64,000 bases of DNA from Chimonanthus salicifolius (lineage: Eukaryota > Streptophyta > Magnoliopsida > Laurales > Calycanthaceae): the NCBI GenBank assembly GCA_013350335.1, contig CM023539.1, positions 37,310,631 through 37,374,630 on the forward strand. The letters are read 5' to 3'. Below the pieces are notes generated by a model. That model ran no database searches. It was not told the origin of the DNA and was given only the letters and a program-made list of their open reading frames with translations. The position numbers and the translations under genes are program-made. Positions within the stretch are counted from its first letter, which is position 1. Every line of letters starts with the position of its first letter. Below are positions 23,039-35,198 of this stretch, piece after piece.

Positions 23039-24650
23039 TTGAAACCTCTACCAACTGAACTCAAGTATGCATTCTTAGGACCAGCAGAGACATTCCCAGT
23101 GGTCATTTCCTCAAAATTAAATCAAATCGAGAAAGAAAAATTAATCGATGTTCTTAGAGAACACAAAGGTGCAATTGAATGGACCATAGCTGATATCAAG
23201 GGAATCAATCCCTCAATTTGTACCCATAGGATTTATTTAGAGGACAATTCTAAACCCTCTCGAGAATTACAACGTAGGTTGAATCCTAATATGAAAGATG
23301 TTATTAGAGCAGAGGTCATAAAGCTTTTGGATGTAGGAATTATATACCCAATCTTTGACAGTACTTGGGTTAGTCCTGTTCAAGTGGTACCTAAGAAATC
23401 TGGGGTAACCGTAGTCAAGAACGCCAATGATGAATTAATCCCAACTAGAGTCACAACGGGTCGCGCATTTGCATTGATTATAGGAAACTTAACTCAATGA
23501 CTAGGAAGACCATTTCCCTCTACCATTCATAGACCAAATCCTAGAAAGGGCAGCTGGCCACAAATTCTATTGTTTCCTAGATGGTTACTCTGGGTATAAT
23601 CAAATAGAAATTGCACTTGAAGACCAAGAAAAGACCACCTTTAGATGTCCATTTGAACTTTTGCTTATCGGAGGATGCCATTTGGGCTATATAATGCCCC
23701 TGCTACGTTTCAGAGATGCATGTTGAGCATATTTAGTGATATGGTAGAGCGTTTCCTTGAGGTCTTTATGGATGATTTTTCTGTTTTTGGCAATTCTTTT
23801 GATGAATGTTTGTTTGAATAATTTGAAAATGGTGTTGAATAGATGTGAGAAGAATAACCTCATTTTGAATTGGGAGAAGTGTCATTTCATGGTCTCAAAA
23901 GGAATCGTGCTGGGTCACATTGTCTCCTCCCAAGGAATTGAAGTGGACAAAGCAAAAATCGATTTGATAGCTAATCTACCTGCCCCTAAGACTGTTAAAG
24001 ACATTAGATATTTTTTGGGTCATGCAGGATTCTATAGAAGGTTCATTAAAGAATTTAGTGCAATATCCTGACCATTGTGTAACCTTCTATCAAAGGACAT
24101 TCCTTTTGAGTGGACTGAGGCGTGCCAAGATGCTTTTACAAAGCTGAAGGGCTTGTTAACTTCTGTTCCTATTATGCAACCACCTGATTGGAGTTTGCCC
24201 TTTGAGATTATGTGCGATGCTAGTGATTATGCAGTTGGGGCCGTGCTAGGGCAACGCAAGGACAAAAAGCCTCATGTCAGTTATTATGCAAGCAGAACAT
24301 TGAACAGTGCTCAAATGAACTATTCCACTACAGAAAAAGAACTCCTTGCAGTAGTAGTCTTTGCTTTGGATAAATTTAGGTCTTATTTGATTGAATCCCA
24401 GATTATTATTTTCACTGATTATGCAGCTGTAAAATACCTTCTAACTAAGAAGGATGCAAAACCCAGATTACTTAGGTGGATCCTCCTGCTCCAAGAGTTT
24501 AACTTGGTAATTAACGATAAAAAAGGAGTAGAGAATGTGGTCACTGACCACTTATCTAGGCTTATAATTTCTGATTCCTTGGAGACAATGCCAATCAAGG
24601 ACACGTTCCCCGATGAGCAACTCTTTAGTGTCTCTCAATTACGTTGGTAT
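23039..24650 (+). pseudogene. Athila reverse transcriptase and RNase H, broken
   Basis: The 23039-23500 frame holds the reverse transcriptase N-terminal part (RRLNPNMKDVI, VSPVQVVPKKSG). Between about 23480 and 23757 several frameshifts break the palm. At 23757-24071 the active site FMDDF is intact (Asp codons 23771-23776), followed by ECLFE-type divergence and LGHIVSSQGIEVD. TGA at 24069-24071 interrupts the link to RNase H. RNase H begins in the 24075-25757 frame with [14 protein letters not shown], then TEKELLAVV and VVTDHLSRL. The enzyme copies element RNA into DNA in virus-like particles. As it stands the protein cannot be made in one piece. Confidence 0.8.
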
Positions 24651-25757
24651 GCTGACATTGCTAATTTTTTTGTTATAGTTGAACTTCCAACCCAGTGGAC
24701 CCAACAAGATAAAAAGAAATTTTTGGTCGAAGTGAGAAAGTTCTTTTGGGACAATCCATACCTTTTTAAATATTGTCCTGACCAAATAATCAGGAGATGC
24801 GTGCCTAATAGTGAAATTCAAAGTGTCATCTCCTTTTGTCATTCAGATGCATGTGGTGGTCATTTTTCTGCCAAGAAAACCATTGCAAAAATCTTGCAGT
24901 GTGGTTTTTATTGGCCCATTCTTTTCAAAGATGCTCATGAATTTTGTAAAGCATGTGACCGTTGTCAAAAGTTGGGAGGGATCACTCATCGAAATATGAT
25001 GCCATTGAACCCAATCTTAATTATTGAAGTATTTGACTGTTGGGGCATCGATTTCATGGGACCTTTCCTCCCCTCTTTTGGATATCTTTATATCCTTTTA
25101 CCTGTTGATTATGTGTCCAAATGGATTGAGGAAGTTCCATGCAGAAATAATGATCATAAGACCGTTTTGAAATTTTTAAAAGAAAATGTCTTATCTAGAT
25201 TTGGAACACCTCGAGCCATTATTAGTGATGGGGGTACACATTTTTGTAACAAGCCTTTTGAGGCCTTGATGCACAAATATGGAATTACTCATAAAGTCAG
25301 TACCCCTTATCACCCACAAACAAGTGGACAAATTGAGGTATCCAATCGGGAAATTAAAAATATTTTGGAAAAGACGGTTAACCTAGATCGCAAAGATTGG
25401 TCTTTACGACTAACTGATGCTCTTTGGGCTTATCGCACAGTCTTTAAAACCCCGATTGGTATGTCACCTCATAGACTTGTCTTTGGAAAGGCTTGTCACT
25501 TGCCTGTGGAATTGGAACATAATGCGTATTGGGTAATAAAGAAATTTAATTTTAACTTGGATGATTCAAGCTCTCTTCGAAAGCTTCAACTTAACGAATT
25601 GGAGGAAATTCGAAATGAAGCTTATGACAATACTCGAATATATAAGGAGAAAATGAAAATATTTCATGACAAAAATATCATTCGAAAATCATTTGAGCCT
25701 TCACAGAAAGTTCTTTTACATAATTCAAGGCTACACTTGTTTCCTGGTAAGCTTTGA
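24651..25757 (+). pseudogene. Athila integrase (open but part of a broken polyprotein)
   Basis: C-terminal two thirds of a 560-codon frame. An HHCC zinc site is present ([11 protein letters not shown], then CKACDRC). The core catalytic Asp residues are in WGIDFMGPF and AIISDGG, and the Glu is in [11 protein letters not shown]. This spacing is that of a retroviral-type DDE integrase. The frame ends at TGA 25755-25757, after which a C-terminal tail (SRWSGPF-like) is still readable to about 25935. No chromodomain is seen, as expected for Athila. Confidence 0.8.
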
Positions 25758-26276
25758 TCTCGATGGTCTGGCCCATTTATTGTAAAGACCATTTATCCTT
25801 ATGGGGCCGTCGAGATAGAAAATCCAAATAATGGTAATATTTTTAAGGTAAATGGTCAACGATTAAAACCATTTTTGGAACATTTTGTACCTGAAGTTGA
25901 GTCCACCGCTCTGGAAGATCCTGTTTATCAAAATTAGCTTTACTTTAAGAGTGTATTTAGGCTTGTTCTTCTTTTACCTTCATTTTTGTGTTTTGTTAGC
26001 CATATCTTCATATCTGCACTTATTAATTTCAAGTGTCTCCTACTCTCCCACATTATCTTTTATTGATTACTATGTCCTTAAATGTTGATCTCGTAATACA
26101 CTATTTGCATTCATGTATTTTTGACATTGAGGACAATGTCACATTCAGGTTGGGGGGTAGGAGCTTAGTTGTTAAAAAAAAAAAAATTGTTGTGACAGTT
26201 TTCTAAAATTTGAAATTGCTTTTCAGTTAAATAATAATTCTCCAACCTTGCTTGTGGATAAAGTGATAAAAGCACA
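25758..26276 (+). other. 3' end of the Athila element
   Basis: Contains the last pol codons beyond the stop, then ggacaatgtcacattcaggttggggggtagg near 26132-26162. A tract like this often follows pol in the lineage. A short A-run and about 100 AT-rich bases follow. No env-like frame and no full LTR. Confidence 0.55.
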
Positions 26277-26281
26277 GCAAG

Positions 26282-27520
26282 TAAACCGTTGGCTTCTGAT
26301 TTGAGGCAGAAAGTACCTCAAGGGCAAGGCCTGAAGGATGGTCAGTAAGATCAGACGGTGGATTGGTTCTTCAAGAACGATTGTTTGTACATACTATGGA
26401 CCAGTGTAGAGATGAGGTACTTAACCAGTTTCATCATTCCCATTTTTACAGTACATCTAGGCCGTACTAAGATGTCTCATGATATTCGATAGTAGTTTGA
26501 TGGAAAGGATTGAAACGAGATGTAGTTGTGTGTATGTCATTGTCTTATAAGTCAGCAAATTAAGGCCGAGCACCAAAGACCTGGCAGAGAATTATAGAAC
26601 CTTCTAGTGTCTCAGTGGGAATGAAAAGATATTAATATGGATTTTGTGGCGAGTTTATCAAGGTCACCTAGGGGCGAAAGTTCTATTTTGGGCGGTTGTG
26701 GATTGCGTGACCAATCAGCCCATTTCATACCCATGAAGGTGACAAACTCGATGGAAACCTTGATTAGATTGCGCATCAATGAAATAATGGTTCATAATAG
26801 GGTATCTATTTTGAACTGCACGATGTTGTCCATGTTGGATATGTGTTGAGCTGTTTTGCATAAATTACATTGGTAAGTGAAATTTGAGCTAAGGAGATTG
26901 AGTACATTTGATGATAGTGATTGTCTACAAAGAGCCGATGATAGGTTGATCTAATAGCTAGCCGAGATAAGCTTAGAATCATTTTTACGCACAGTTTTGT
27001 TGTGTTTAGTGGTAGAGAGTTTCTTGCGTGCATTGATGTGGCTAGGGTTGTGTCAGAACCCATTAAGCTATGGCACACTTTTGGAATTCTGTAACAATCG
27101 ATGTTATCAGGTTTGAATATGTGTATGGCTACGACATAGTTTATTGGAGATGTTTTTAGTCTCCAGGTTATTAGTCGTAAAGCGCCGAGAGTTAGTGATC
27201 TTTCATACTTGTGATGGGGATTTTGGTATGTCAGTCTCTTCGATGTTTGTTGTTTGGAAGTCTTCGAGACCCCTAGTTCGATAGAATACCTTGATGAGAT
27301 GTACCCAGATTTTGTATTCCTTGTGTTGGATTATATGGTGTTTTATCCACTTATAGACTTTATATTTGCTTTGAGATATAAGTTTTATTTGTGATGAGAT
27401 AGTGTGCAACGTGTTGAGTTGCAATATGAGAGCCATGGTGTAGGCCCTATTGCATTGTCCACGTGTGATTTGATCAAGTTGATGACATCGTTTGGGTGAG
27501 TCCAGAGAGACCGTCAACCA
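26282..27520 (+). pseudogene. Gag-pol remnant, part 2 (outer gypsy integrase)
   Basis: Continues the outer element after the Athila insertion. Integrase zinc-finger remnants lie near 26430-26590. At 26634-26849 a readable core segment gives MDFVASLSRS and RDQSAHFIPMKVT, matching the MDFV...SAHF signature of gypsy integrases. Later fragments (near 27200-27330) fit the integrase C-terminal region. Many stops. Reading direction and order agree with part 1, which supports one element split in two. Confidence 0.7.
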
Positions 27521-27551
<31 letters not shown>

Positions 27552-27760
27552 CATATATACATATATATATATATACATATATATACACATATATACATAT
27601 ATACATATATATACACATATATACATATATACATATATATACACATATATACATATATACATATATATACACATATATACATATATACATATATATACAC
27701 ATATAGACATATATACATATATATACACATATATACATATATACATATATATACACATAT

Positions 27761-27804
<44 letters not shown>
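27521..27804. repeat. AT/AC microsatellite with 28-bp higher-order period
   Basis: Starts (GT)4, then (AT)n. It then repeats acacatatatacatatatacatatatat with acacat starting at 27583, 27613, 27641, 27669, 27697, 27725 and 27753. The spacing is 28 (once 30), ending in (AT)n. The long frames on both strands here are artefacts of the repeat. Confidence 0.95.
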
Positions 27805-27807
<3 letters not shown>

Positions 27808-27899
27808 TTATGGCCCTCTAGATAAAACCATGTAGGATTTGTAAGATTTGGAAAAGAAGCTAGAGCCCTATAATAATTGAATTTCGGGGGCGAAATTTC

Positions 27900-27916
27900 T
27901 TTTAAGGGGGGTGGAT
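27900..27916 (+). promoter_or_regulatory. Polypurine tract of the outer gypsy element
   Basis: TTTTAAGGGGGGTGGAT sits immediately before the TGTAATGG start of the 3' LTR. It is the primer for plus-strand synthesis. Confidence 0.8.
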
Positions 27917-30439
27917 TGTAATGGCCCAACACAAAAAAAATTAAAATATTAAGTTAGTACATAAATCTGTGTTTGGATGAAATTAGGCTTATTTCACCTC
28001 ATTCCTCTTCCATAATAGCAAACTCTTGCTTCCTCTACCTTCCCTCTATTGATTTTCACCCACTAAAGCCTTTTGATTCAGATTTCTTACGCTTGGAGCG
28101 CCCCTTTGCACGGTTCCTTCTCCTCAAAAGGTAAGATCTATGATCATTCTCTTTCCCTTTCTTCTTATTTGATGAGATCTTGATAGGATCTGTTGAGAAT
28201 GGAGTATGTGATGGCTTTCAGGCCTTATTTGGAGAGGAATCCATGAAAGTAATTGGAGATTTTGTTATGGAACCTTGGTTGGGTGTAGATCTAAATTGAA
28301 ATTGAGTTTTGAACCCATGGGAAGGGATGTAAATTAGGGAAAATGGTATAGGCTATTTTTTGAGATAATTCATGGCAGGAGATTTAGGGATTTCTCTTAT
28401 ATTGTAGGGATTAAATCAGATTAGTGGTAATTCTTAGGTCTAAATTTGAGGATTTTGCTTCTAAGATTTGTTTTGGCCTAATCGATGAACTAATATGGAT
28501 GTATTATGTTTTTTTATATTGATTAAAGCCTTTGAACCCTGAGCCTGTTGAGGTACGATCCAAAGATCAACCTGAGACATTGTGATTTTGAGGTGAGGAT
28601 TGCTATACACATATTGTATGAATGCATGTATTTTATTTCATTGATTTAGGGAATGTACTATGTTATTGATGTGTTTAATGCATGATAAATATGATGGATG
28701 TACTTTATGATATGCATGAGATGTTATTAATTCCCTATTATGTAATTTATAGCATGTCTATTATCTTGTTATGATGATAGAAAATTTGTAATAATTATTG
28801 GAGACCCTTGTGAAGAATTGAGATGATTTATTGATGAATTTTATTGGGTTTGTGCTTAAAAAAAAGAGTTATTGGACTTAAGATGTTAAACCACCATGAG
28901 ACGGGTTGAATAAATTGCAAGAACAAATAATATGTGTAAATAAACTCGATGTGTCTATCTCAAGATTGATGTGTATTCCATGTCCCTAAAATAACTCAAT
29001 ATGATAATTATATTGAATGTATGCACTAATGGAATGTGTTATGCTGCTATCACTGTGAAATTATGGTCATTATGTGATTATGACATATATGTTGCCTATG
29101 TAATTGTGAATATGATCACTTTCTCACTAATGTGTGCCTAAGAGGTTATGTAGGATGTAAGTATGGGATATTGTGTCAATATGCATGATGATATTGAGAA
29201 TTACTAGTGTTGAGATGAGACCCAAAGAGTTTATAAGACTTGATGATGCACCTTTCTCTTGTTTGGGCCCCAATAGTATGAGTCCCCACTCCCTAGAGGA
29301 GGTTGGTGTGATAGGATAATGGTTTTGTTTAAGGAACCCTATTGGAACGGCTGCATCGGCTATAGGACTTGGTCCTGTAGGGTCTTCGTTGAGGAATATA
29401 GCTCCTATCATGTTTCGCATTGTATATCGCTCTTACGATTGTTTGTGGTTTTCGTTGAGGAGTATAGTTCCTATCATGCTTCGCGCTGTAGGTCGCTCTC
29501 ACGACTATTTTGTACACTTTGCATACTGATTGCTCAGGGTTAGATATTGTGAGACCTGCTTGGGTGCTACTAACTTGGTTAATCGTATATTTACAACCTT
29601 ATAGCTGACTTAATCATCAGAGTTATGAAGGGACGCATGGTGAGGAAAATTATCTATGTTGTATGGAGATCTCTCACTTGTAAGTCGTGGCCTATGTCCC
29701 TTAAGGGATCATGATGTTTGACAGCCAGTTCCATAGAAGTATCTTTGGGTGGACATTGTGTTCACGATGATGGCATTGGTATCCTTGGGTAGACATTGTG
29801 ATCACGTTGATGAGATTGGTATCGTTGGGTGAACATTGTGTCCACATTGTTGAGATTGGTGTCCTTGGGTGGACATTGTGTTCACGTGTATGAGATTGGT
29901 ATCTTTGGGTGGATATTGTGTCCACGTTGATGAGATTGGTGTCCTTGGGTAGACATTGTGTTTATATTGATGAGATTGATAGCATAGCTTTATTTATATT
30001 CCATTTCATACATTATTATGTGGGTGCGTGAGTGTGTAGTATGCATATTTCCTCACTGAGTATTGTTTATACTTACATCCTCATAATTTCAGGTAATGTT
30101 GCAACGGCTAGGCCCGAGGGACTCTGAGGAAGAGCTTAATTTATCATGCTGCGTTATACGCCCTACATATTGAGTTAATTGATTTATTTATTTGATTTGA
30201 GTTGGTGATATTGTTTATACAATTTTATTCATTGTGGATTTGGTTGTAATAAATTCTAGAATGTTTAATAACATTTATGGTAGAGAATTGATATCCCCTT
30301 AGAGATATTAATGATATTTGAGTACATTTATGATCTCGATGATTGAGTTGTGAGTATACATGTGTTTCCCAAGTGTGGTATTCCAAAAAGTAAAATTATT
30401 CCGTGTCACGTGCCTATGTTTTTGGGTCAAGGCGTGACA
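27917..30439 (+). repeat. 3' LTR of the outer gypsy element (2523 bp)
   Basis: TGTAATGGCCC...GGCGTGACA. It contains two 66-bp gttgaggagtatag units (about 29387-29515) and about six units of 40 bp with gatgagattggtatccttggg (29750-29970). The 5' LTR has three and four of these. There is no gene inside; the minus-strand frames at 29127-29925 are shadows of the repeats. Confidence 0.85.
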
Positions 30440-31475
30440 GCTGAGTTGTTTGGACTTCTTTGGTCTCGTGGATAATTTGACAGACTTGATACAAATATTA
30501 CATTTGGCAGAGTCCATTGTTATGATGATGCGGCATTGAATTGGGCCAGAAAGGCTCCTGAGTAACCAGTCCCGAAACCCTGCGCAGAGGGAGGAGAACA
30601 CACTCCACTGATAATCTCGGTTGTTAAATTTGTGGATAGGGAATAACACCCTTGTGGTTGCTACCTAGAATGCTGGGACATAATTGGTCAATGATAGTAA
30701 CTATTGAGAATAGAAGACTTATAATCGATATATGGGGCATGGAAGGACATTCATTCTTTATGGCACCCATGGCATGTCATTGCATGATAAGTATGATTTC
30801 AAATATGAGATTTCTATTATGAGATGAATGAGAACTGAATATGAATTTCTGTTATGATACGAAACTGCTTTGAGAAATATACTATGTTATAACATGTGCA
30901 TTTTCTAACATTGATTTCGAATTATATGTTATTTTACTATAACATTTCTTGGTGCATTTCCTTTAATCGGAACACCTACCGGGCGTGTTAACTAAGCCCA
31001 TAAATTTTGCCCCTTCAGATGCCAATGCAGATCAAGGAAAGGAAAGCGATGCTGGACCAAGTGGCTATCAGGCGTGAGCGAGATAGATGCTAGGAGAAAG
31101 CATAGATAGTTTAGTTCAATCTATTTTGATTTAGTTGGAGACAATATAGTTTATAAGGAAGTTTATTTGAGGATATAATAACTTTAGTTACTATGTGTTT
31201 GGATACTTATGTTTGGCTTATGAAGAATACTTTATTTTTGCTTGAGATGCAAGTTTATTATGATCATGAATGTACATCACTATTTTTCGCTGTTATTCTA
31301 GCATGTTGTAAATTTTATCATGGACAACGATCCATGCACGTGCTAGGTTGGGCTAGTCGAGGGTCGAGTATTCGGATTCGGACTTGACTTGTGTCGTGAC
31401 ACTCGCCTCCTTCCGCGAAACTCTTTATCTATTTCAGTCTAATCCTACTCTCGAGAGGGAGGGGTGTTACACGCT
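30440..31475 (+). other. Possible LTR fragment of another gypsy element
   Basis: No coding sequence. The stretch has features seen in chromovirus LTRs: cacctaccgggcgtgttaactaag near 30968, and a terminal gagagggaggggtgttaca near 31456-31474. It does not match the LTR of 27917-30439. I could not find its start or a partner LTR, so the assignment is weak. Confidence 0.3.
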
Positions 31476-31917
31476 GGTTGTGTGTTGAATATCCGTGGCT
31501 GATTTCACCTAGTTGGTGATTTTGATTGCTGTAGACAGCCAAGAAGGTTTCAGAGAGTTCTCAGATCCAATCTCCTTATACCTGTTTGCATTGAAGGAGC
31601 AGATTTTATCAATGAAAGCTTAGTTTCCTTTTTCATTAAACAACATGGTTTGTTTATGAGTTGTTGTAGATCCTTGCTGGGAACCCAGCCTAGGTGAGGC
31701 GATTCATAACAGAGAAGGGACGATCCCATTAGTTGCTTCTATTGAAGCTTGGCTCTGTCATCAGCAACACCTTGTGACAGGTGTTGAGAAGGCATGCACA
31801 CCTGTTTGGAGAGCTAACAGTGTTGTTGGCTATACTTGGATTCAAACCAACATTGCCCAGCAACCATTGTTGGTCGCTGATTTCCAGACAATTGTGAGGA
31901 GTTGTTTGGGTTACTAC
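31476..31917 (+). other. Unidentified sequence with a short open frame, cut by an hAT element
   Basis: From about 31709 to 31917 a plus frame stays open for about 70 codons (IEAWLCHQQH, ACTPVWRANS, LLVADFQTIV). It resembles no family I can name. It runs straight into the hAT insertion at 31918, and related sequence continues after 33190. It may be a relic of a coding region or chance. Confidence 0.3.
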
Positions 31918-33189
31918 CAGGGCCGGCCCTGAGATTTCAGGGGCCTTAAGTGAGTTTTTAAGATGGGGCCTTCATATACTCACAAAAAATAAAATTATAC
32001 AATTTTTTTTATAATGTGTGAAACTAAATAAAATATCATAATCAAATTTATAACAAAGTATTATTTAAAATTTATTCTTATTTTGAGATACAAAATTACT
32101 AATTAAATTACTATATTCAAGTTTTTTTAACATTTATTTTTCAATAGATAAGATAGCTAATCCATTCAATCTTTCTTGTGACATTGTAGACCGAAGATAA
32201 GATTTTATCAGTTTTAACTTTGAGAAACTTATTTCTGCATAGATAACTGTAACTGGTATAATCAACATTATTTTATAAGCAATTCATGCATTTGGAAAAC
32301 AACAATTTATTCTTTTTTATATAATTTGGAAATTCATTCTTTTGGTATTGCATCTTTTATTATATTCGAGTGTGACCCTAATGCAAATTCGAATTTGAAA
32401 AGAAGATATTATTATTATTTTAATTTTTCAATTTTTCTATATTTTTTAAAAAATTAAAAATTAAAAATTATCTTAATTATAATGATTTATACTTGTATAT
32501 TACTTCTAATAAAATCTACATTTATCATATGAATAAAGTTATGTTTTTTCATCTCTTCAAATTTTAAAAGCTTTAAATTATTTTTAATTCAAAATTATCA
32601 ACTCAATATAGATTTCTCTTTCCCTTTATTTAGATGATAGATATATTTTAAAAGATTCTTTATTAATTAAAATTATTATTATTATTGTTATTATTAAACT
32701 CAATAAAATGACGATTATAATAATAATTATTATAATAATCATTATTATTAAACTCAATAAAATGAGGATTATAGTAATAATTATTATGATTATTACTATC
32801 ATTATTTTAATTTTTTAAGAAACCTACGCTTTAAATTTAGTAGAAAAATTATCAATATATAAATTTTCAATTTTGAGTGTTCTAAATTCGAAATAGTTAA
32901 AAATAGTCAAATGACTTCAAGTAGTATTAATTCAAGTTATTGTTATTTTTCATTATTATTATTAAATAACTTAATAAAAAAAATTTATTATTAACGCAGC
33001 CCAAATTTGATCTCAGGTCTCGTTTTTGTAAAGAGGCAATTCTAACCAACCCGACAAGAATGAATTTTTACTTTAATTATACATTATTAACTATTTAACA
33101 TATAGTAAAGGAGCTTATGGACTTAGGGGCCCTCTTTATTTGGGGGCATTGGCGACCGCCTGCTTCGCCTATATCCAGGGCCGGCCCTG
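31918..33189 (-). mobile_element. hAT element remnant (1272 bp)
   Basis: Both ends carry CAGGGCCGGCCCTG as terminal inverted repeats. The flanks GGTTACTAC and GTTTGCTAC (7 of 9) look like a diverged 8-9 bp target duplication. On the minus strand at about 32150-32270 a piece of transposase C-terminal dimerisation domain is readable (SFSKLKLIKSYL, MSQERLNGLAILSIE), followed by a stop. This is the hAT family dimerisation region found in zinc-finger (TTF/ZBED-like) transposases. The rest is AT-rich and degenerate, with an ATT/AAT-rich stretch at 32640-32820. It cannot encode a working transposase. Confidence 0.85.
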
Positions 33190-34690
33190 GTTTGCTACTC
33201 ACAGTTGAGATGCGAGCCCATTGCAAACGAAAGCCAGATCTGTGAACTATTTACATGGCTTTCAGTCACAATTCAAGTCCCCTATCATCAAGTATTCTCT
33301 TATTCATTGAGTTCATCTCTGACCGTGTAATTTTCTAAACTTCCGCTACAAGTTGGGGTTTGGTGTTCTTATCCTACCTAACCTACATCAAACACAAACT
33401 AAAATAAGTATGTAGAAATCTTCTACTAACACTGTGCACATGCCAACAATGGCATGCCACATGGCATTCCATATAGGGAGAATTGAATGTGGATCATCCA
33501 TGTGTCCTGGAGAGCAAGGATTTAGGGTCTTTGGTGGCAATGGGTTTTGGTGGACCTATCTGAGTTGGGCCAGGCCTGCTATGATTGGATTTGGGCTTAA
33601 CATGCTTATCTAGGTCACTCATGGTTTGTTGGGTTATTGGGTTCGAGTTGTGAGAATGAACTAGATAATTAGACGAAGTCCAATGGTGGTTGTCAAGATC
33701 AAATTGGGCCATGAAAGTCAAAGCAATTTCCTCCACATGATCGAGGTCCACTGACGTGTACACCGAATATGAATCATTGGGCCTAATGTCCTCATCAGAA
33801 TTTAAGAGAGAAAAACCATAGTGAAATATGACAACAAAAGAAGGGTGAACAAGAATCTAGTTGAGATCTAGGCCGAGTTTGGAAAAAATGAAAGAAGAAG
33901 GAGCAACCAAAAACAAAAAGTAAAGAGAAGAATATGAGTTTCAGTGAGATAGACTGAACGAAAAAAGGAGGAGAGAATCCTAGAATCGATGCGAGAGATC
34001 AAAGAGAAAGAAATAAATGAAAGAGCGATGTAAAAAGGATTAACCAAAGAAAGGAAGAACGAAAATATAGACAAAGTGACCCATAACCATGGCAGCCGAG
34101 AAGAAGAAGGAAGAGTTGACCCATCGAGTCGCTCGGATTCGGGAATCTGATTGTAATTCTTATTTTATTTTTATTTTTATCTCCTTTCTTAAGTTGAAAA
34201 TAAGCCTATAAATTCAGGTATAGGTCAAGAACTCTAGTAGGTTCACATCAGTTGAGTTATTTGAGGCCTTGACCTTTGTTTAGAGTCTTCCTTTAGAGGT
34301 GAGTTCTAGTTTATGGTTCTTAATTTTGATTTGGGTTTGTGTTAAGAGTTAAATTTTCTTTCAAGTGTTTGTTTGATTTTTGCTTAGTGAATTGACTGTT
34401 CATGTTTTGCATTATTCTCCATTACTTAATCGAATTCTAATTTCGGGCCCAAATTTGTTTGCTTACGATTGAACACCTAATTTATTCAGTGAGATTTTTA
34501 CTCAATAACAAATTATCCTGTTGAAATTAGTATCATCTTTTTATCTTTCTTTTTTTCTTGAGTGTTTGAGAGAATTGAGAGTTGATTTTCTTTAGGAAAA
34601 CATTGGTCTAGATCATAATCCCAGATAAAAAAATTATTTAAGTGGCAGCATAAGTAGACCTTAAAACCGATTTTACCCGTCATCATTAGA
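33190..34690. other. Intergenic, no gene supported
   Basis: 33190-33400 continues the unidentified sequence split by the hAT element. A minus frame at 33494-33763 (89 codons, rich in Asn, Pro and Thr) has no recognisable domain. 33840-34130 is purine-rich. Nothing else could be identified. Confidence 0.5.
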
Positions 34691-35198
34691 GTGTAGGAGA
34701 AACGGTCAAAATAATGGTTAATACATATTATATCGGTTGATAGGTATCACTTTTTTAACTGGTGATATGTATCGGTCGATACGTATCGTTACAGTTATAG
34801 GGCCCGGCTGAATTGGCTGCATTTTTCTAAGTAACGAAATTTCAGTGGATGGAGTGAAGAAACCGGTGTTCCCTTTGAAAGGGAAAGACGAGGGGATGAA
34901 TTTTTCAAACCCGTACATTTTATCAGAGTCTTCATAGTTGATGAAGAATTAGGGCGTTATGTCATGTTTGTCTACGAGTCTCAATCTTTCACAATAGAAA
35001 CGTTGAAGTTGAACACTTGATAGGAAGGAAGGGGCGAAGACTCCAAGGAAGGTCTTGTTTCAGTCTTTTGGTTTTTCTCACTCTCTCATCCCCCAACACC
35101 AGTTAAGAAAATAATTAGGAAATACACACCAATTTTATATAAAATAATTCACAAATCAATTACCTACTTAAACGTTCAATTCTCTTACCTCTTGTTTG
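34691..35198. repeat. Linker X-B (segmental duplication, partial)
   Basis: Matches about 8140-8550 of X-A, 45000-45430 of X-C and 54850-55440 of X-D, including the conserved gacgaatttttcaaacccgtacatttt and the gggcgtt...tttgtctacgagtc stretch. It is cut at 35198 by a copia element and resumes at 40953, leading to the 3' flank of LecRK-2. Confidence 0.75.

Larger units (their letters stand above)
18709..26276 (+). mobile_element. Nested Athila-type Ty3/gypsy element, lacking most of its 3' LTR
   Basis: It begins TGATAAATGCC after GCAAC (18704-18708). It appears to end at ...AAGCACA before GCAAG (26277-26281), a 4-of-5 target duplication. The outer element's pol reading resumes just to the right. 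Internal order is 5' LTR, Asp-tRNA type primer site, gag, protease, reverse transcriptase, RNase H and integrase. The DLGAS protease box, FMDDF reverse transcriptase box and primer type fit the Athila lineage. Only about 130 bp follow the polypurine-like gttggggggtagg at 26150, so the 3' LTR is almost entirely missing. Perhaps only TGATAAAAGC at 26263 remains of it. Confidence 0.8.
14658..30439 (+). mobile_element. Ty3/gypsy element, 5'-truncated, hosting a nested Athila
   Basis: The 3' LTR is 27917-30439 (2523 bp, TGTAATGG...CGTGACA). The 5' LTR survives only from 14658 to 15832 and lacks the first roughly 1.4 kb. A primer site follows at 15836. Decayed gag-pol remnants lie at 15848-18703 and resume at about 26282. 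The interval between is a second retroelement. Over the first 110 bases the two LTRs differ at about one base in ten, so the element is old. The LTR length, Met-tRNA primer site and pol similarity suggest a Tekay/Del-like chromovirus, but I saw no chromodomain. The left target duplication is lost with the truncation. Confidence 0.8.

Noticed and set aside
27203..27932. Several 80-190 codon frames on both strands rich in Tyr and Ile
   Set aside because: They are translations of the AT/AC microsatellite and have no protein character.
29701..29925. Apparent repeat protein on the minus strand
   Set aside because: Translation of the 40-bp tandem units in the 3' LTR.
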